Assembly (NCBI RefSeq): GCF_027744825.2
Contig: NC_071334.1
Span: forward strand, 66,995,437 to 67,059,436
DNA: 64,000 nucleotides
Direction of reading: 5' to 3'
Source of the DNA: Synchiropus splendidus
Taxonomy: Eukaryota; Chordata; Actinopteri; Syngnathiformes; Callionymidae
This document shows positions 12,401-24,300 of this stretch, piece by piece. Position 1 is the first letter of the stretch. Every line of letters begins with the position of its first letter. The position numbers and the translations under genes are program-made. Below the pieces are notes generated by a model. That model saw nothing but the letters and a program-made list of their open reading frames with translations, searched no databases and was not told the origin of the DNA.

Positions 12401-15400
12401 ACACATACTGCCAGGAGGAGACTAACGGGCTGCAAAATTCATTGCATTTTAATCATTCTTACAATTCTGGCTGAAAGTATACCGGTGGTAAAGGCGACCA
12501 AATGCTTGCCTTTTTACAACTAAATTTGGAGTCAGTGCAAGTAAATCTCATAGTGGCTCTTGCACAGGGGATCTGTGTGACCGTAGAGATCGCTGAGGTT
12601 CATGCTTTTAGCTAGGAGGGCGTCTGCAAAACATGAAAAAATGGACGCCCGATTCTCGACCGAAGCTTGGCATCTGGCAGCCAAGCTACGGTCGAGAATC
12701 GGGCGTCCATTTTTTCATGTTTTGCAATTGCCCAGACGCCCCTCAAAGGTAAAAGCCTGCTGAGGTTTCCCATGAAACCTTCACACAAAACCTCCCTCTG
12801 GCCAGCGCAGTTTGAGCGAAAGGGGCAGCAATGCTATGATTTGTTTCACCTTCAGATTTCAATTTGCATTGAGTTTTAACCAGTTATTTCTTATATATCT
12901 GTTGTCTGAAACGCCCCCCCACCACCACCACCAAAAAATAAAATAAAATTCAATAAAAAAAAATCAAATGAATCTAAAATCTTATATCTTTTATTATCCG
13001 CATTTTCTGTATTATACAAGGTGGACATTAACTTACAGAATGACATTCCATGCTTGGCTTCGGGGCAGCCGTGGGCACGCTAGACTCTGACTTCTCTCAA
13101 CAGCATTCATAGCTGCTTGACTAACACAGGTATCAGGCACCAGGGACAGCACAACAGACCGCCGGCCTGTGGCAAAGCAGGTTTTTTTTTAAAGCCCTTC
13201 CTGTAGATTCCAAAGTGTGCGATGAGCGGCAAGGATTCCACTTATTCTTCCATGCTGGATCGATGGACCACAGAAGGCTAGGAAATATTATGAGGGGATG
13301 AAAAGGTAATAAGGGACCAAATGAGAGAGAAGAGTTGGTGTGGCTGCTGTAGAAAGACTGTAACTCTACAGAGCAGCCTTGATCTAGCTGAAGTGCTGTA
13401 TTAATGCGCCAACCAGAGAGTGTCGTGACATGGCAGGGTGGTTGGGCTGGCTTGAGTGAGCAGGTTACAAAGGCTGCACTCTTTCCATAGCCAGGAGGAG
13501 GGGACATGGCGAGAGTGGGCATTAAAAAACACCACAGTCAGCGACTGAATCCAATCCCTTTAATCCTCACTGGTATGCAACAGCAACAAATGCCCGTAGG
13601 TCTTTGCCTCAATTAGCGTTGATGGGGCCAGTTGTCGGACAGGTCAGGAGAGTGCTTCAGTCTCTCGTCATGTCGTCAAATCTACGTTTGCACATGAAGG
13701 AACATACCAGGGAAGCCTCATGAGTAACAGGCTGAATTTACCCTCTGCATGCCACACATTCTTTACAGGATGGGCAATTTTATACAAGATGTTTGTCCCC
13801 CAGTATAGTGCTTGCACAACTCAGTAGTCTGTGTTTGGATTTGTCTGAGAGAGAGTAAAGTGCCTTAGGCTGAACTGAGTAGTGAATTTGCTACACACAA
13901 AGGAGGTATCATGTACACAAAACAAGCGGTCAATATACGTGGACACGGATACACCCATCTTGAACAAAAGGAAAGGAATTTGCTCCAATTCTAACACATT
14001 TCACGTAATACATCCAAATATTCAACAATCGGTGAAGAAGGCTAAACCTTTTAACTACATGTTATCATTTATTCACAAATCGCAAACAAGATTCCAAGCT
14101 TTTAAAATGGAAATGACATCAGTTACATTTGCCTACCATCACAACATTTGTAATATGCTCAAATATGAGGGTTTTGGTCTGACAATAAAATCTGACATAA
14201 CTACACTGCTCCAAAAACAAAAGGAACACATAATCATTGCAGTGTAACGCTTAAGTCTTTCACACTTCCGGGTTTTTCAATCTCATGCATTTTGTCCTTA
14301 GTAACCTTTTCAGGAACCACTTTGTTTATCCCACCGACAAAGTCATGGTCATGAAGAGGAAGGGAACGGGTGACATACAGCATACATTTTTAGTTTGGAA
14401 TTATTATTATTATTGGAAACAAGACAGATCACGACAGACAACACTTATATATCTTTTGGATAGGTTTATCAGTCAAATTAAAAGTTATGACATATAAATA
14501 ATAAACATTAATTCTCAGGCAATCTTTGAAACATCCACCCAAAATATGGAGACTTGCTTTTTTACTTAAAGCAGGAAGCTCATACTGGCACTGGTGCAGT
14601 AGTTACTACCTCAGTAATTACTTTTTTCACATTGGCTATTTGCACAATAAAGCATGCGCTGAACCACCATGTACATTAACACAATTTAAATTATGAACTG
14701 ACTTTTAGCAAATCATTACACAAAGGGGCTTCTGGGTGATGACATTACAGCTGTATTGACACTGCTGCAAGTCTCACCACGCTCGCTTTTGTGTTTTGTT
14801 ATAAGCAGAACTATGTTTTTCCAAACATGGGTCAGGAGCAAGAGAGGGCAGAAACTGAGTGACAATAGAGCAACATAAGAAGCGCACACAAAGGATTTGC
14901 AGGCAAGAGCTGCTGTAGAGTAAGTAGAGAAAAAAAAATTTGGAAATGTGGAAACTAACTTCAGGGTTTTCCACTAAAAAAATCTATAAATTTGCAGACG
15001 GTGTTCAGTCAATTTGGGAGGGAAATTATGGCTATATGATAAGGTGAGTGAGAACGAGTGAGTATGCTAGAGTACTCCAAAGATTTTGTAGCTTCATGAC
15101 TGATAAGAACAGAGGCGCAGACAAAGTGTTGAGATAATATCTCCAATAAGCTTAACATCTGTTGCTGTTGTTGTGAAGTGACAATTATGTTTCAAGATCA
15201 ATACCGGCAATTAAGAGTTCAGAGCTGTGACAAATGAAACTCATAAGACAAGTCACCACTGCAATAATACAATTATTTCAAAAATCAGGAATGAATGGAT
15301 GAAACAGAAATTTTACATACAAACGAACCAAAACATAAATGGACTGTCTTTAATGAGTCCGTAAGTCAACACTGACTGATTCATGTTCACAGGTAGACAT

Positions 15401-18400
15401 GCAACATGTAGCAGAAAGGCAAGACAAAGCATTCAGGGTCAGTAGTTAATAAATCCCTGTCTTTCATCAGCACAGGCATCAAACGACCTCTATGACTCCC
15501 GGCTCATCTTTATATTTAGTGTAAACTAATGACACCAACTGGTCACGGGGCCCTTGCAGCCAAAATAACACACTGACGCTTATGTATTTTTAATTGAGAT
15601 TACGTTTCAATCTTAGGGAGCTACAAATGTGTCCTCAAAATAGCAATGCAAGGTTTACAGGTTTGTTTACCAATTGCAAAGATGACTCCAGTGATTTAAG
15701 CGATTTGTCTTTTCCCTTTCAGTGCAGCTATGGAAAAGAGCTCCTCCACCAGTAACAGAGTGAAGATGGAACAAATCCCCTTTTCACATTCAACCGAGCT
15801 TCAGATCAATGCGAGACAAGAGCGAGCCAAGAATATCAAATTGTATTTTTCCTACATTCTTAAAAGCTTTGGACTCCTGGCAGATTTCCCCACACATCAG
15901 GGAGGGAACTATATTTTCAAATACCAAAATAAAATAAAAGATGTATGTCAAGGGAAAAATGTAGAGTTTCTACAGTTAATCTTCATGCTAGGGATTGAGA
16001 TCCAACATACTCGTGGTCCAAAACCAAGAGGCTCAATGGCTAAATCCAAATTGCTGGTTTTATTTGCATTGACACTGCATAATTTACAGTCACCATCAAC
16101 AAAAACAAACATTTGGGAAACACCGTTGGCATGATGTACGGGTCAGTATCGACAATTTATCTGGTTACAACACTTTCTACTCGCCAGAAACCAGAGCTCT
16201 GATAGAAACTGAGAACCGAAAACTGAAATAAGCACTCTTGGCGATGCCCTCGGGCTGCCATAGGGCCTCTTCCCAAATTGCACATTCTGGAACAATTACG
16301 AGGCAGTTTTAGTGCATTACTTCGAGGCAATGATTTACATTCTCTTGGTCCAAAATACGGATATCTAATGTTCACTTTCACACAGTTTTAGAGACTAGCA
16401 TTCCAGCAGCCTTTCAATTCAGTCTGCTTAAAGAATCCCCCATGGTCTGAACCACAGACAAAATCCCAACATTGAGGGAACCAAGCTGCTAAATTGCTGG
16501 TGAGGACTAGGGATGTTCCAATACCATAGTAACTCGCACCACCGCATCTTTTTTCCGCTGTACTCTTCAAACACTTACTCATGACAGCACTCGATGCCTA
16601 CTACAGTCACCAAGTATCGTTCAGACAGGAAACCAGCCAATGAAGTGACCTGAATCCCCCAAATTCATGCAACACCACTGTTTCAACTGAATTTCCACTG
16701 AACAATCCATGGTGGTTCTGCTCCATTCCACCTCCTTCCTGCTTCCAGGTTCAGACCGTTTGGTTGAAATATTTTGACAATCGATTCTGGTTCAAAATAA
16801 GCACCAGTTAGAAATGACCTCACATAGTGTAATGAGGCACGGACAGAGAGAACCAGTGGTTTAAGTGCAGTGAATGCAGCATGAAACGATAGACAAGAAT
16901 ATATATTGAAGATAACGTTTAAAGCAGTTGCCATGAGGCACTGGCGACCGATTTAGCGACCCCACCACCACCTAATGATCATGCCTAGGTACTGAGATAA
17001 TATCACAAATAACTGCCATTTGGGGCTCTGTCTCGAGACAAAGTGCTTTCAACTCAAAAGTCTGACAAGTGAACAGAAGCGAACCAGGTTTTGGCTGCGG
17101 ATTTGATCCCGCCTGGAGAGGTGCACCTCATCTCAGGAAGCTCTCCGTGGGGGTTGAGCCTCTCGCCACAAGCGTCTGGAGCTAGATGCCGTAAACTACG
17201 GGGCAGACAACACTGATCAAAAACAACTTTGCAAACTCCCAGAACACGAAGGTGTGCAGCCGTGAGTGCAGCGATCTGGGACACGCTATGTGTTTAATCA
17301 CCTTTATTAGGCTGATAAACATCTGATTTTATTGAGTGACAGATTTAGTCAAATGAACAACATTGTGCACTAACTGTTTTCACTGCAGTGATCCTGCAGT
17401 TGTGCAGCTGTCTGCATGAGCAGAACAGTGAAGAAGAAAGACATGGTCTTTCTTAAGTTACTGAAGATTACCAGACTATTCACTGATCATTTTGATGTCT
17501 GGATCTGCACTTCACTGATGAAAAACTTTACAATCTTCAGTAATCAACTTTGCTCAACGTGAATTGAGAGAAAGGTGGGTAAAACAAGGTGGTCCACTTT
17601 ACGCAGTTTGTACCCACTATTTCCTTGTAAAATGAACATGATAACACTCTTTCAGGTTTACTTTTGGTTGTGAAGCAGCACATTCTATTCCATAAGTGAA
17701 GGTCAAGCTAGAGTGCAAATCTGAATGAATTTTCTTATTCATCACAAGTCACCATGTCTTCACATTATGCTCATATCGTGTGTGACTCAAACCCAACAAC
17801 AGCAAAGAGACATAGTAAGATGAACAGTGCCTGTGGTCTGGGAGCTTGGGGGTTGGAGAGAAGCAATGAGGAATCTTGCCAAGAGATGGCAAAGGACAAC
17901 AAGTCAGGAAGTATAAAGCAGGTGAAAGCCCATGAGAAGGACTGAAACAAGAGCATGATGAATGTATAGCTCACAGTTTTTAATCAAAGATCAAAGTGAG
18001 CCCTTTCCGTCAGAGCAGCCAGCTTGTCTAGACTGAAACTCTCCACAGAACATGAGGCAACATCTGCAGGATGCATTAATTACATAAATGCCGCATATGA
18101 GTTTGGTCTTTGAGATAGGGATGCAAGACATAGACCCAATGTGAATAGAAATGTCCCGGTGTTAGATCACTTTCACTCACACCCCGACAAAAGACACGGT
18201 CGACTCTCGTCACTTGCTTCTGAAATACTTCACTCAGATGTTGATGTCAACATTGTACCCTCCCTGCACCATGTCATTTGTTTATTTAAGTCAGTCCTGG
18301 CTAGAGGGGTAATTCATTGACTTTCCATTACTGAGGAGCACACGGGCTGCATTTACATTTCAGGCTTTTAGCCGATGCTGTTTTCTGGCTTGACTTACAA

Positions 18401-21400
18401 TAAGCTCAGCCAGAGAGATTTGCTCAAGGTCAGTGTTGACCAATAATAGTGTGTCTTAAAAAAACAAAAATAAAAATAATTCAAGAAAAACAAAACGTGG
18501 CTAGGGCTGCACGATTATGGCCACAATGATGATGATCACTAATATTGGTCAATATTATAATCATAATTATCAATCATGATTATTTATGATGTTGGGGATA
18601 ATATCTGTTCTTATTTAAAAAAAAACATGTCTGAACAGCTGCTTAAATACAAGAAAATAACTTTTCAAAATAATCAATTACCTAAAAACTAGGATTTACA
18701 GAGTGCAATTGTGTGCTCAATGTGCTACTCAATGGAAACAGACACAGTGATGCTAACATTTAGCTGGTGAATTTGTGAGTTTAAACATGGCTAATAAAGT
18801 GTAGCAACAGTTAGCCAGGATTCATATGTATTTTCACCCTGCCACTGCTCATTGAAATGGCAGCTCTCCCACATTCATCGATTTGCTAAGCACCATCTTC
18901 AGAAAGGGGGTTGGTCACATCACTGAGAGACAGGTCTCAGTCAGATGCCGCAGCGCAGTTTTGTTTTGAGTACCTGTGCTGTCCTCCAATTTGGAAACTA
19001 AATAGGAATTATGTGGTTGTTGGGATCACAATTACAATTTAAACAATTGTGCAGCTATACATGCGATCTTGCACGCCAACAGCCTTGATGACTCAGACTT
19101 CCATGGCAACCCATTTGCACTTAAAACAATATAAGAACACAGAGAAGGAATATGAAAGAAATATGAGCATTGTCAACTATGGGATATAAATTCACAATAC
19201 ACAATACATCCCCTACAGTTATGTAAATGAAATGAGAATAATATGATTAATGGCATCAGTGCAATATTTATACATATAAACATTTAAGCATTTCAGAACA
19301 AGACATTCAAATGCAATGTAACAACAAACTGCTCAAGAGAGCCACATTAAATTGAATCCAATTGTTAATTCATGTTAATAATGTGCTCACCAAAAATCAT
19401 GGTCTCAAAAGATCTAGTCGAATCTAATAAAAAGAGAAATATGCAGCATTGTAACGCCTTCTTGCTCATTAAATAAATCAGTCACACTAGTCTTCGAAGA
19501 CACTCATATCTTCATGGAACTGACACACATTTCATCTGCTGATAGAAACTAAAACATTCCCACACACTTTTTGGAGCTTAGACAGTTAAGCATGGGGTTG
19601 TGTAAAAACAATTTTGGCATAATATATTTTTTGTAAATCTACGTCAAAGTGCATAAATATTTTTTTAGCAATTCCACATCCAGCCATCTAGCCAATGTGC
19701 AACACATTCCTACTAGAACCAAATTAACAGTACAAACTAATGTTGTTGTAATCATTTTTCTGCTTTAAAGCCTCAGCCAAACAGTGTTTCCAAGTAATCC
19801 CTTCGTATTTGCTTTAACCTGTTTGAGGTATCCAGGATCTAACACACCACCACATCTTTATTATTTCTGCTCCAAGGTGCTTTATCTATGCTTAAATTGG
19901 CTTAAGTTAAGAGAGACAAGTTCTGAAAAAAAAAACTCCCACCATTTTTAATGAGCTTTAATTTCTGTTAAGAGAGCCACAGTGCTTTTAAAGTAGTTCA
20001 TGAACTGTAATGTATGGGTTATTAACCAAGAGAAAAAGAAAGTTACTTTGTTATAATCAATAATGGCCGGTTCAGAATGTGACTGCAAGGTTAATAGTTT
20101 GGCAAATTTCACAGCAAAGCTGCTATTTTCGCAAGGTAAACATGACGTTTCTGGATCTCAAAGTTCATAGTTTGCAGCACTTGGACTGTTCATCACGAGA
20201 TTTACAAAAAGAATGGTGCTGACTAATCATTTAACAGGGCCTTTGGTAAAGGAAAAACGATAAAATAAAAACGCTTCAAAGGGTGAAATATGTTCCAGTG
20301 CTCATTGGCAATCTCACCCATGTGCAGTTTTACTTTTCAACGCAACACCACAGAATGACACACACAACCATGGAATGAATCAGTCCGGCTGGTTGGACCC
20401 GAAGGGAAACCAAGTCTAAATTTGGCTTTCAAAATACACCTTGGCCTCTGGGAGCTACTAAATAATGCAGCCAGAGCATTTTAAAACACGAACACTCCCA
20501 AACATGCAGGATATTAAGATCATAACTAAGATGTGGCCTACATCATTTACATTTTAAAGCAGTGATACAAGAATGTATTTTTAATGAATTACTTCTTTAT
20601 TATGAGCAGTGCTCTCATTTTACCCTCAGAATCTGTGCAAATAGGAATGTGTTCCACTGTTTATTCTTGTGGATGATCACCAACTGACATCAATATGTAT
20701 TACAAATATTCAAAACAAAAACGCTCAATATGTAGTGAACTAAGCAGTGTACTACTTGAAATTCATCAACATCAGCAATTCCAAAGCAACTCTACACATA
20801 AATGTGGCTAAAAAGCTTTTGCAAGTCAGATGCTGTCGTATTTCACCGAAAAGATGAAAAGTGGAAGCCTTGTCAGTCACATCAGCAGTTAACCTTGATC
20901 CTGATTGTATTACAGGGGCAGTCAAACATGCCAATGAGAGACAAAATAAACAGCAAGCCGCAGCTGAACATTAGACCATGTCAAATATCTCCGAAAGCAG
21001 CAACACACCACAGAAATGGTGGCACAGTTCAGCAATCCAACGCTTGCCTGACGAGCAGTCAGCCAGCAAATCAAACAAAAAGTAAAAGATACAAACACAC
21101 TGCATCCATTTTAGAATTCTCTGTATCTAATATCAATTGAAGGTGCACCAATCTGCATGTTTTTGGGTGATACCAATTGCTGATTTTTTTTAAGCCCCAA
21201 CAAGCCAATACCAAATTTTGATGATAGTTTTTTCTTTTGTTTCTCCTAAACTAAATCACACACAAAAGTCACTTTTTAAAGATTAAAGAATTACACAAAC
21301 ATAACAAATAAAACATATACTAAAAACTACAGTTGTACTGAACAACACTGTATCGAAAACATAACTTTTAAAGAAAATAAATAGTAATAACATAAAAAAG

Positions 21401-23488
21401 GTAAAGTGCTTAATAAGAAATAATAAATACATTTTATTCCCTTTTCAATTAACCCACAACGTGAACTTCACTGGTTTAATACCGAACTGTTGCCTTATAA
21501 ACTGACAGACGCTTCCCGTCATTGATGTCCAGGGAATCAGTATCTGGGGTCCAGCGCACCTCCAGTCTTCATCTACAGATCTCGGCTGTAGTAAACCCCA
21601 TTAGCATTAATTTTGCCTGAGGTTAGCTGCATTAGCCTTTTGGTGGCGCTTGAATTTGGCTCAGGGATTTCAGGCCACGTCTCTTGTTTCTATGCTGCGT
21701 CTGAGTAATTAAAACAAAGTCTTATATTTGTCATTTGTCATCAACTGATCATGACATGTCTATATTGGTGGCGATAATTTGGCCAGCCAACCGATCAGTG
21801 CATCCCTACTATTAATGTTAGCATCACAGAAGTCAAGCTAGCCTCTAATATCGACATGGGGCTAATAGATTTACAGCATTTGCTTAGTCATTCAGAATTG
21901 AAAATGAGATGCTCTCAAATTGAAGTATTCATGACACCATATCTGGCGGCACCAAATGTGAACTTTGGAGGAGACAAAGGAAACAAGAGAAATGTTTATG
22001 CTGATTCTGGGATCAACAAAGACGCTGTCACTTATACCTACTATAAATACTTAAGATTTTATTTCAAGGGCAACAATATAACTGCTTTAGACTGTTCCTG
22101 CGTGACTGTGTTTCACATATGCATACTCACTAAGGTGAGAAACAAAAAAATAAATCTGCAGGAGAAACCAAAATATTAAGGTTTCTCACAAGATACAGGT
22201 ACATTCATCTTAAAGGAGTGTGTTCAACTAACAGGAGACAAAGCTGAAATAAGTCATCTTATGAAAAGGGCTTACAAATTAACTGGTTTGCAAATCCATG
22301 GTGCTTCATTCAGCTTCGATGATGCAACACAAAAATATGTTAACAACAATGTATAAAAATATATACATTAATATTGATTGATCAGAATCAAGTATAGCTG
22401 TAGAATGTTGAATTGTGTTCTTAATGTGTTTTGAATTGTTGTAAAGAAAAAGGGAAGGGTGCTCTTTTTTGTGTTTTGCTTTTTTTTGTGAAATTCAAAA
22501 CAGATCATTATGAAGGCTCAAGAGGGTACCACTCAAAGCTCTCACATAATAATGGCAACTGTAAGAATCAGAGACTGCTGAAATACCATTGCCTGGCTTC
22601 TCAAAAGAGAAGCAAGCTAAAAGCACTTTTCATTTGAATGCGAGAGGAAATCATAGTCTGTTCATTCATGGAACCTGAATTGCAACTGTACATACATGAA
22701 AAGTGCCGTGTAAATACAGCCTGCCACATTCGTCACTCGTTTTTTCCTACTCCAAGTCAAAAATGTGATAAACATTCACCTTCTAACCTGAAGCCCCCTA
22801 GTACCGCATCAACTTCACATGACAATGATCTCAGGAGAGTGGTTTCGCCTGATGGGTTTTATGGATCTGACATAATGCTGCTGAATGAACAGAACAAATT
22901 TGGCATCCAAAATGGCGATACCACTCTCAGCTGGTATACATTTCACTAGTTAAACGGCTGTTTTCAGACCTCTACAAAGCTGCAACCTACATGCACGGAA
23001 TGCCTGCCTCTTCATCTTTTTCCAAACGCACGAACCAAAGGCAACATTAGTAGTCTATATTTGCAGTGACCATGACTAGAATGGTTTTATGGTTTCATTT
23101 TATGGCTGCAAACTACCCATGCATGCCAGAGATCAGTGCGCCACGACTCTTCCAGCACTACACTCAGTGACCAGCAGTCCTGACAGGTTTGCCAACTGGT
23201 TTGTATATGTAAAATAGTGTTTACCCAGATCCAACAAGAATCCAGCCGAGCAATAGAAACCTGAATTGTGTGTACACACAGGCACACACTGAGGAGGCCA
23301 TGTTTAGAAAGGTGAAATGGCAGATTAGGATTATTTCCCTCATCCCATGGCAGATGCAGTGCTTTGGACTCTGCAGAGGAAGCTTTGGAGTGTCTCCCCA
23401 ATCGACAATGAGCTCGAAACCCTCCACACCCACCTGAAGAACAAGAGATGAGAAAGACGGCGAAGGCCAGTTTGGTGGCGTTTCCCAT
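2455..23488 (-). CDS. acvr2a: activin receptor type-2A, 5' half (four coding exons, partial)
   Basis: This is the type-2 serine/threonine kinase receptor of the plasma membrane. It binds activins, myostatin/GDFs and some BMPs, then phosphorylates type-1 receptors to start SMAD signalling. Joining 23434-23488, 7299-7506, 5130-5263 and 2455-2609 gives 552 nt (184 codons) without a stop. Residues 1-19 are a signal peptide. Residues 20-114 form the three-finger ectodomain with ten cysteines (C30, 50, 60, 78, 85, 91, 103, 104, 105, 110). A linker follows, then a membrane helix at about 147-167, and WRHHK-AYP-LVPT juxtamembrane residues. The residues corresponding to the activin-binding hydrophobic trio are F61, W79 and F102. 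The leader [14 protein letters not shown], the [12 protein letters not shown] start and the LVPT stretch fit ACVR2A rather than ACVR2B. Kinase exons are absent and presumably lie left of the window. Teleosts can have two acvr2a copies; I cannot tell which this is. Confidence 0.95.
2823..2851. repeat. (CA)n microsatellite
   Basis: A run of pure AC dinucleotides in intron 3 of acvr2a. Confidence 0.9.
3401..3439. repeat. poly-A / (TA)n tract
   Basis: About 13 A residues followed by about 13 TA units. Confidence 0.9.
3890..4150 (+). repeat. dispersed fish repeat, 'tggggacc' type
   Basis: It contains TTGTGGGGACC, TCGTGGGGACC and GGTCCCCACAAGCCT. These are followed by an AATTTGAGGATGAAGACTTTAAAAT segment that matches, in reverse complement, the units at 60010-60710. 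The match between these distant sites shows a dispersed repeat. It has no coding capacity. Confidence 0.55.
4781..4900. repeat. unclassified dispersed repeat, copy 1
   Basis: It shares ATTTTACCCTGGAATGGTC, then TGAAAGTTCA and a TATTAATAACAAATGAG-like tail, with segments at 26669-26780 and 38031-38145. I see no inverted ends or coding capacity. Confidence 0.45.
5130..5263 (-). CDS. acvr2a: acvr2a coding exon 3 (second part of ligand-binding domain and linker)
   Basis: The acceptor is TCTTGTGTCCTCTACAG and the donor is GTATGT. The 134-nt exon completes codon 88 as AGT (Ser) and continues [25 protein letters not shown]. This holds the last five cysteines, including the CCC triplet, and contact residue F102. 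A Ser/Thr-rich linker follows (residues 119-133). Compared with the mammalian protein as I recall it, the linker is about eight residues longer, which would explain this exon being about 24 nt longer. The phase changes from 2 to 1, exactly as exon 4 requires. Confidence 0.95.
5264..7298 (-). other. acvr2a: acvr2a intron 2
   Basis: This is a 2.0-kb GT-AG intron with donor GTATAT. The middle (about 5920-6300) is DNA-transposon-derived sequence related to the segment at 21141-21500. The rest is AT-rich with no supported feature. Confidence 0.8.
5920..6300. repeat. DNA-transposon remnant related to 21141-21808
   Basis: AAAAGTCACTATTTTTTT and ACTGAGCAACACCGTAT correspond to AAAAGTCACTTTTTAAA and ACTGAACAACACTGTAT in the 21.2-21.4 kb copy. 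The part at 6220-6300 adds GTGCACCAT, GGCGCACCC and TTGCACCGAATGATACCAAA, words typical of hAT-like fish repeats. It may be two fragments side by side. Confidence 0.4.
7299..7506 (-). CDS. acvr2a: acvr2a coding exon 2 (first part of ligand-binding domain)
   Basis: The acceptor is TTTGTCATCTTCAG and the donor is GTATAT after phase 2. The 208-nt exon encodes residues 19-87 plus two bases of codon 88. It starts [12 protein letters not shown] and contains [19 protein letters not shown] and [12 protein letters not shown], which are hallmarks of the activin type-2 receptor ectodomain. Five of the ten structural cysteines are here, as are the ligand-contact residues F61 and W79. Three N-glycosylation sequons are visible (NSS at 34, NRS at 43, NIS at 66). 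From recall, the mammalian protein has the latter two, so the NSS site looks extra. Read-through beyond the donor soon departs from the family, which supports the splice site. Confidence 0.97.
9440..9720. repeat. probable DNA-transposon fragment
   Basis: It begins TTAGGGACGCTCCTATTCCG and includes ACCGATCAGCC and CAATGTCCGATATGG. This resembles other 'agggatg-cacc-gatc' ends in the window. Termini are uncertain. Confidence 0.3.
12616..12744. repeat. near-perfect long hairpin / foldback element
   Basis: Bases 12626-12671 pair with 12680-12725: 46 bp with a single mismatch (12663/12688) and an 8-base loop (ATCTGGCA). After an 8-base bulge on the right side, a further 8 bp pair (12618-12625 with 12734-12741). 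Such symmetry suggests a recent foldback MITE. A transcribed double-stranded RNA precursor is also possible. No target duplication is clear. Confidence 0.8.
16509..16600. repeat. possible transposon end fragment
   Basis: TAGGGATGTTCCAATACCAT resembles the 'tagggatgcacc-gat' ends seen elsewhere in this window. The second end was not found. Confidence 0.25.
18502..19060. mobile_element. non-autonomous hAT-like element
   Basis: The left end TAGGGCTGCACGATTATGGCC and the right end AACAATTGTGCAGCTA are inverted versions of each other (GGCTGCACGATT against AGCTGCACAATTG). Adjacent ATGATGATGATCAC and GTTGGGATCACAATTAC continue the inverted similarity. The roughly 560-bp interior has no open frame. 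This 'ggctgcacgat' end is common in fish hAT MITEs. A target duplication is not clear. Confidence 0.5.
21141..21808. mobile_element. non-autonomous DNA transposon remnant
   Basis: The left end AGGTGCACCAATCTGCATG and the right end CCGATCAGTGCATCCCTA (reverse complement TAGGGATGCACTGATCGG) form imperfect inverted repeats. The left 300 bp are related to 5920-6130. No transposase frame is present. It is probably a decayed hAT-type MITE, but the class is inferred from the ends only. Confidence 0.45.
23434..23488 (-). CDS. acvr2a: acvr2a coding exon 1 (signal peptide)
   Basis: The ATG at 23488 opens 18 codons plus one base, encoding [18 protein letters not shown] and the first base of Gly19. The donor after 23434 is GTGGGT. 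The start has a strong context, with A at -3 and G at +4. The hydrophobic core (LAFAVFLI) and small residues before the expected cleavage site are those of a secretory signal peptide. The reading phase (1) matches the acceptor at 7507. Another ATG lies seven bases upstream in a different frame; see findings. Confidence 0.95.
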
Positions 23489-24300
23489 TTTCCATTCGAG
23501 TGTGATCCAATGATTGTACGGAGAATATCAAAAGAGCAAAAAAACAACGGCAACCAAAAAGAGCACAAATTCTTCAAAGTCAAATCGGGGTAAATGTTGA
23601 CGATCTCAAGGAAGTGGGCATTTTTCTCTTCATGTCATACGGTGCTTAAGTCCACAATATCCCATACAGGCTGCTGGTATGTCCAGGATTATAGACAAAC
23701 AATGGAGGGAGACTTGCTGACATTCCAGCCAGGGATGAATATTTGCCAGAATTTCAGCATTCTCGAGACCAGTTGTGTCGTTGGGATCACCATTGAAGCG
23801 AGCGGGACAGCAAGTGGAGCCGCGGCCGGACACAACTGAAATCCATCGGATGGGAATTTAAGCGCCCTCCGCAGTCCAATCAAACTTCTCCTCGGTGCGC
23901 TCCGTGCCAAACCTCCGGGAGAGAAGAACCAGGCATACTTCCAAAGTTGACGGCTTCTTGACGTCGTGAAGCGTTCGATGTCGGTAATAATCCGCTGGAC
24001 GCCTGCTCGGTGTCGTCCCGACTGCCGAGCGGGGCTGGCCGGCTATGGCTTCGTCCGATTACGAGGCGCTCTCCGGGGTGGGAGCTGGCTCGTAAACCAG
24101 GCCTTGCAGGGTTCCTCCTCCAAAATAACACCGTTGGCGAGCAAAAACACACAATGCGTTAGGTCGCCGACACCCAGTGGAACGGTCGGTAGTTGACGCT
24201 GGAATGAATATCGAGTTGGTGTCGTGTTAGTTTCACGAATCCCGTTGCCGTCTTCGCCTCTGGTCGGGACAATTTCAAGATGGCGTCATCGACCCAGATA
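23489..24300 (-). promoter_or_regulatory. acvr2a: probable acvr2a promoter and 5' untranslated region
   Basis: Directly upstream of the acvr2a ATG, the sequence from about 23,790 to 24,300 is visibly richer in GC and CpG than its surroundings (GCCGCGGCCGG near 23,820; CCGACTGCCGAGCGGGGC near 24,018). An AAGATGGCG word, a typical YY1-type core-promoter element, is at 24277-24285 on the plus strand. A near-CRE (TGACGTCG) is at 23959-23966. There is no obvious TATA box. A CpG-island promoter is usual for this gene class. The transcription start cannot be fixed from sequence alone. Confidence 0.5.

Larger units (their letters stand above)
7507..23433 (-). other. acvr2a: acvr2a intron 1 (about 15.9 kb)
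   Basis: This large first intron lies between the signal-peptide exon (donor GTGGGT) and the ectodomain exon. It holds transposon remnants at about 9440-9720, 16509-16600, 18502-19060 and 21141-21808, and a long hairpin at 12616-12744. The remainder is AT-rich, and the open frames in it are short and unrecognisable. A slightly GC-richer patch at 8870-9080 resembles promoter-type sequence, but nothing confirms a gene there. Confidence 0.8.
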
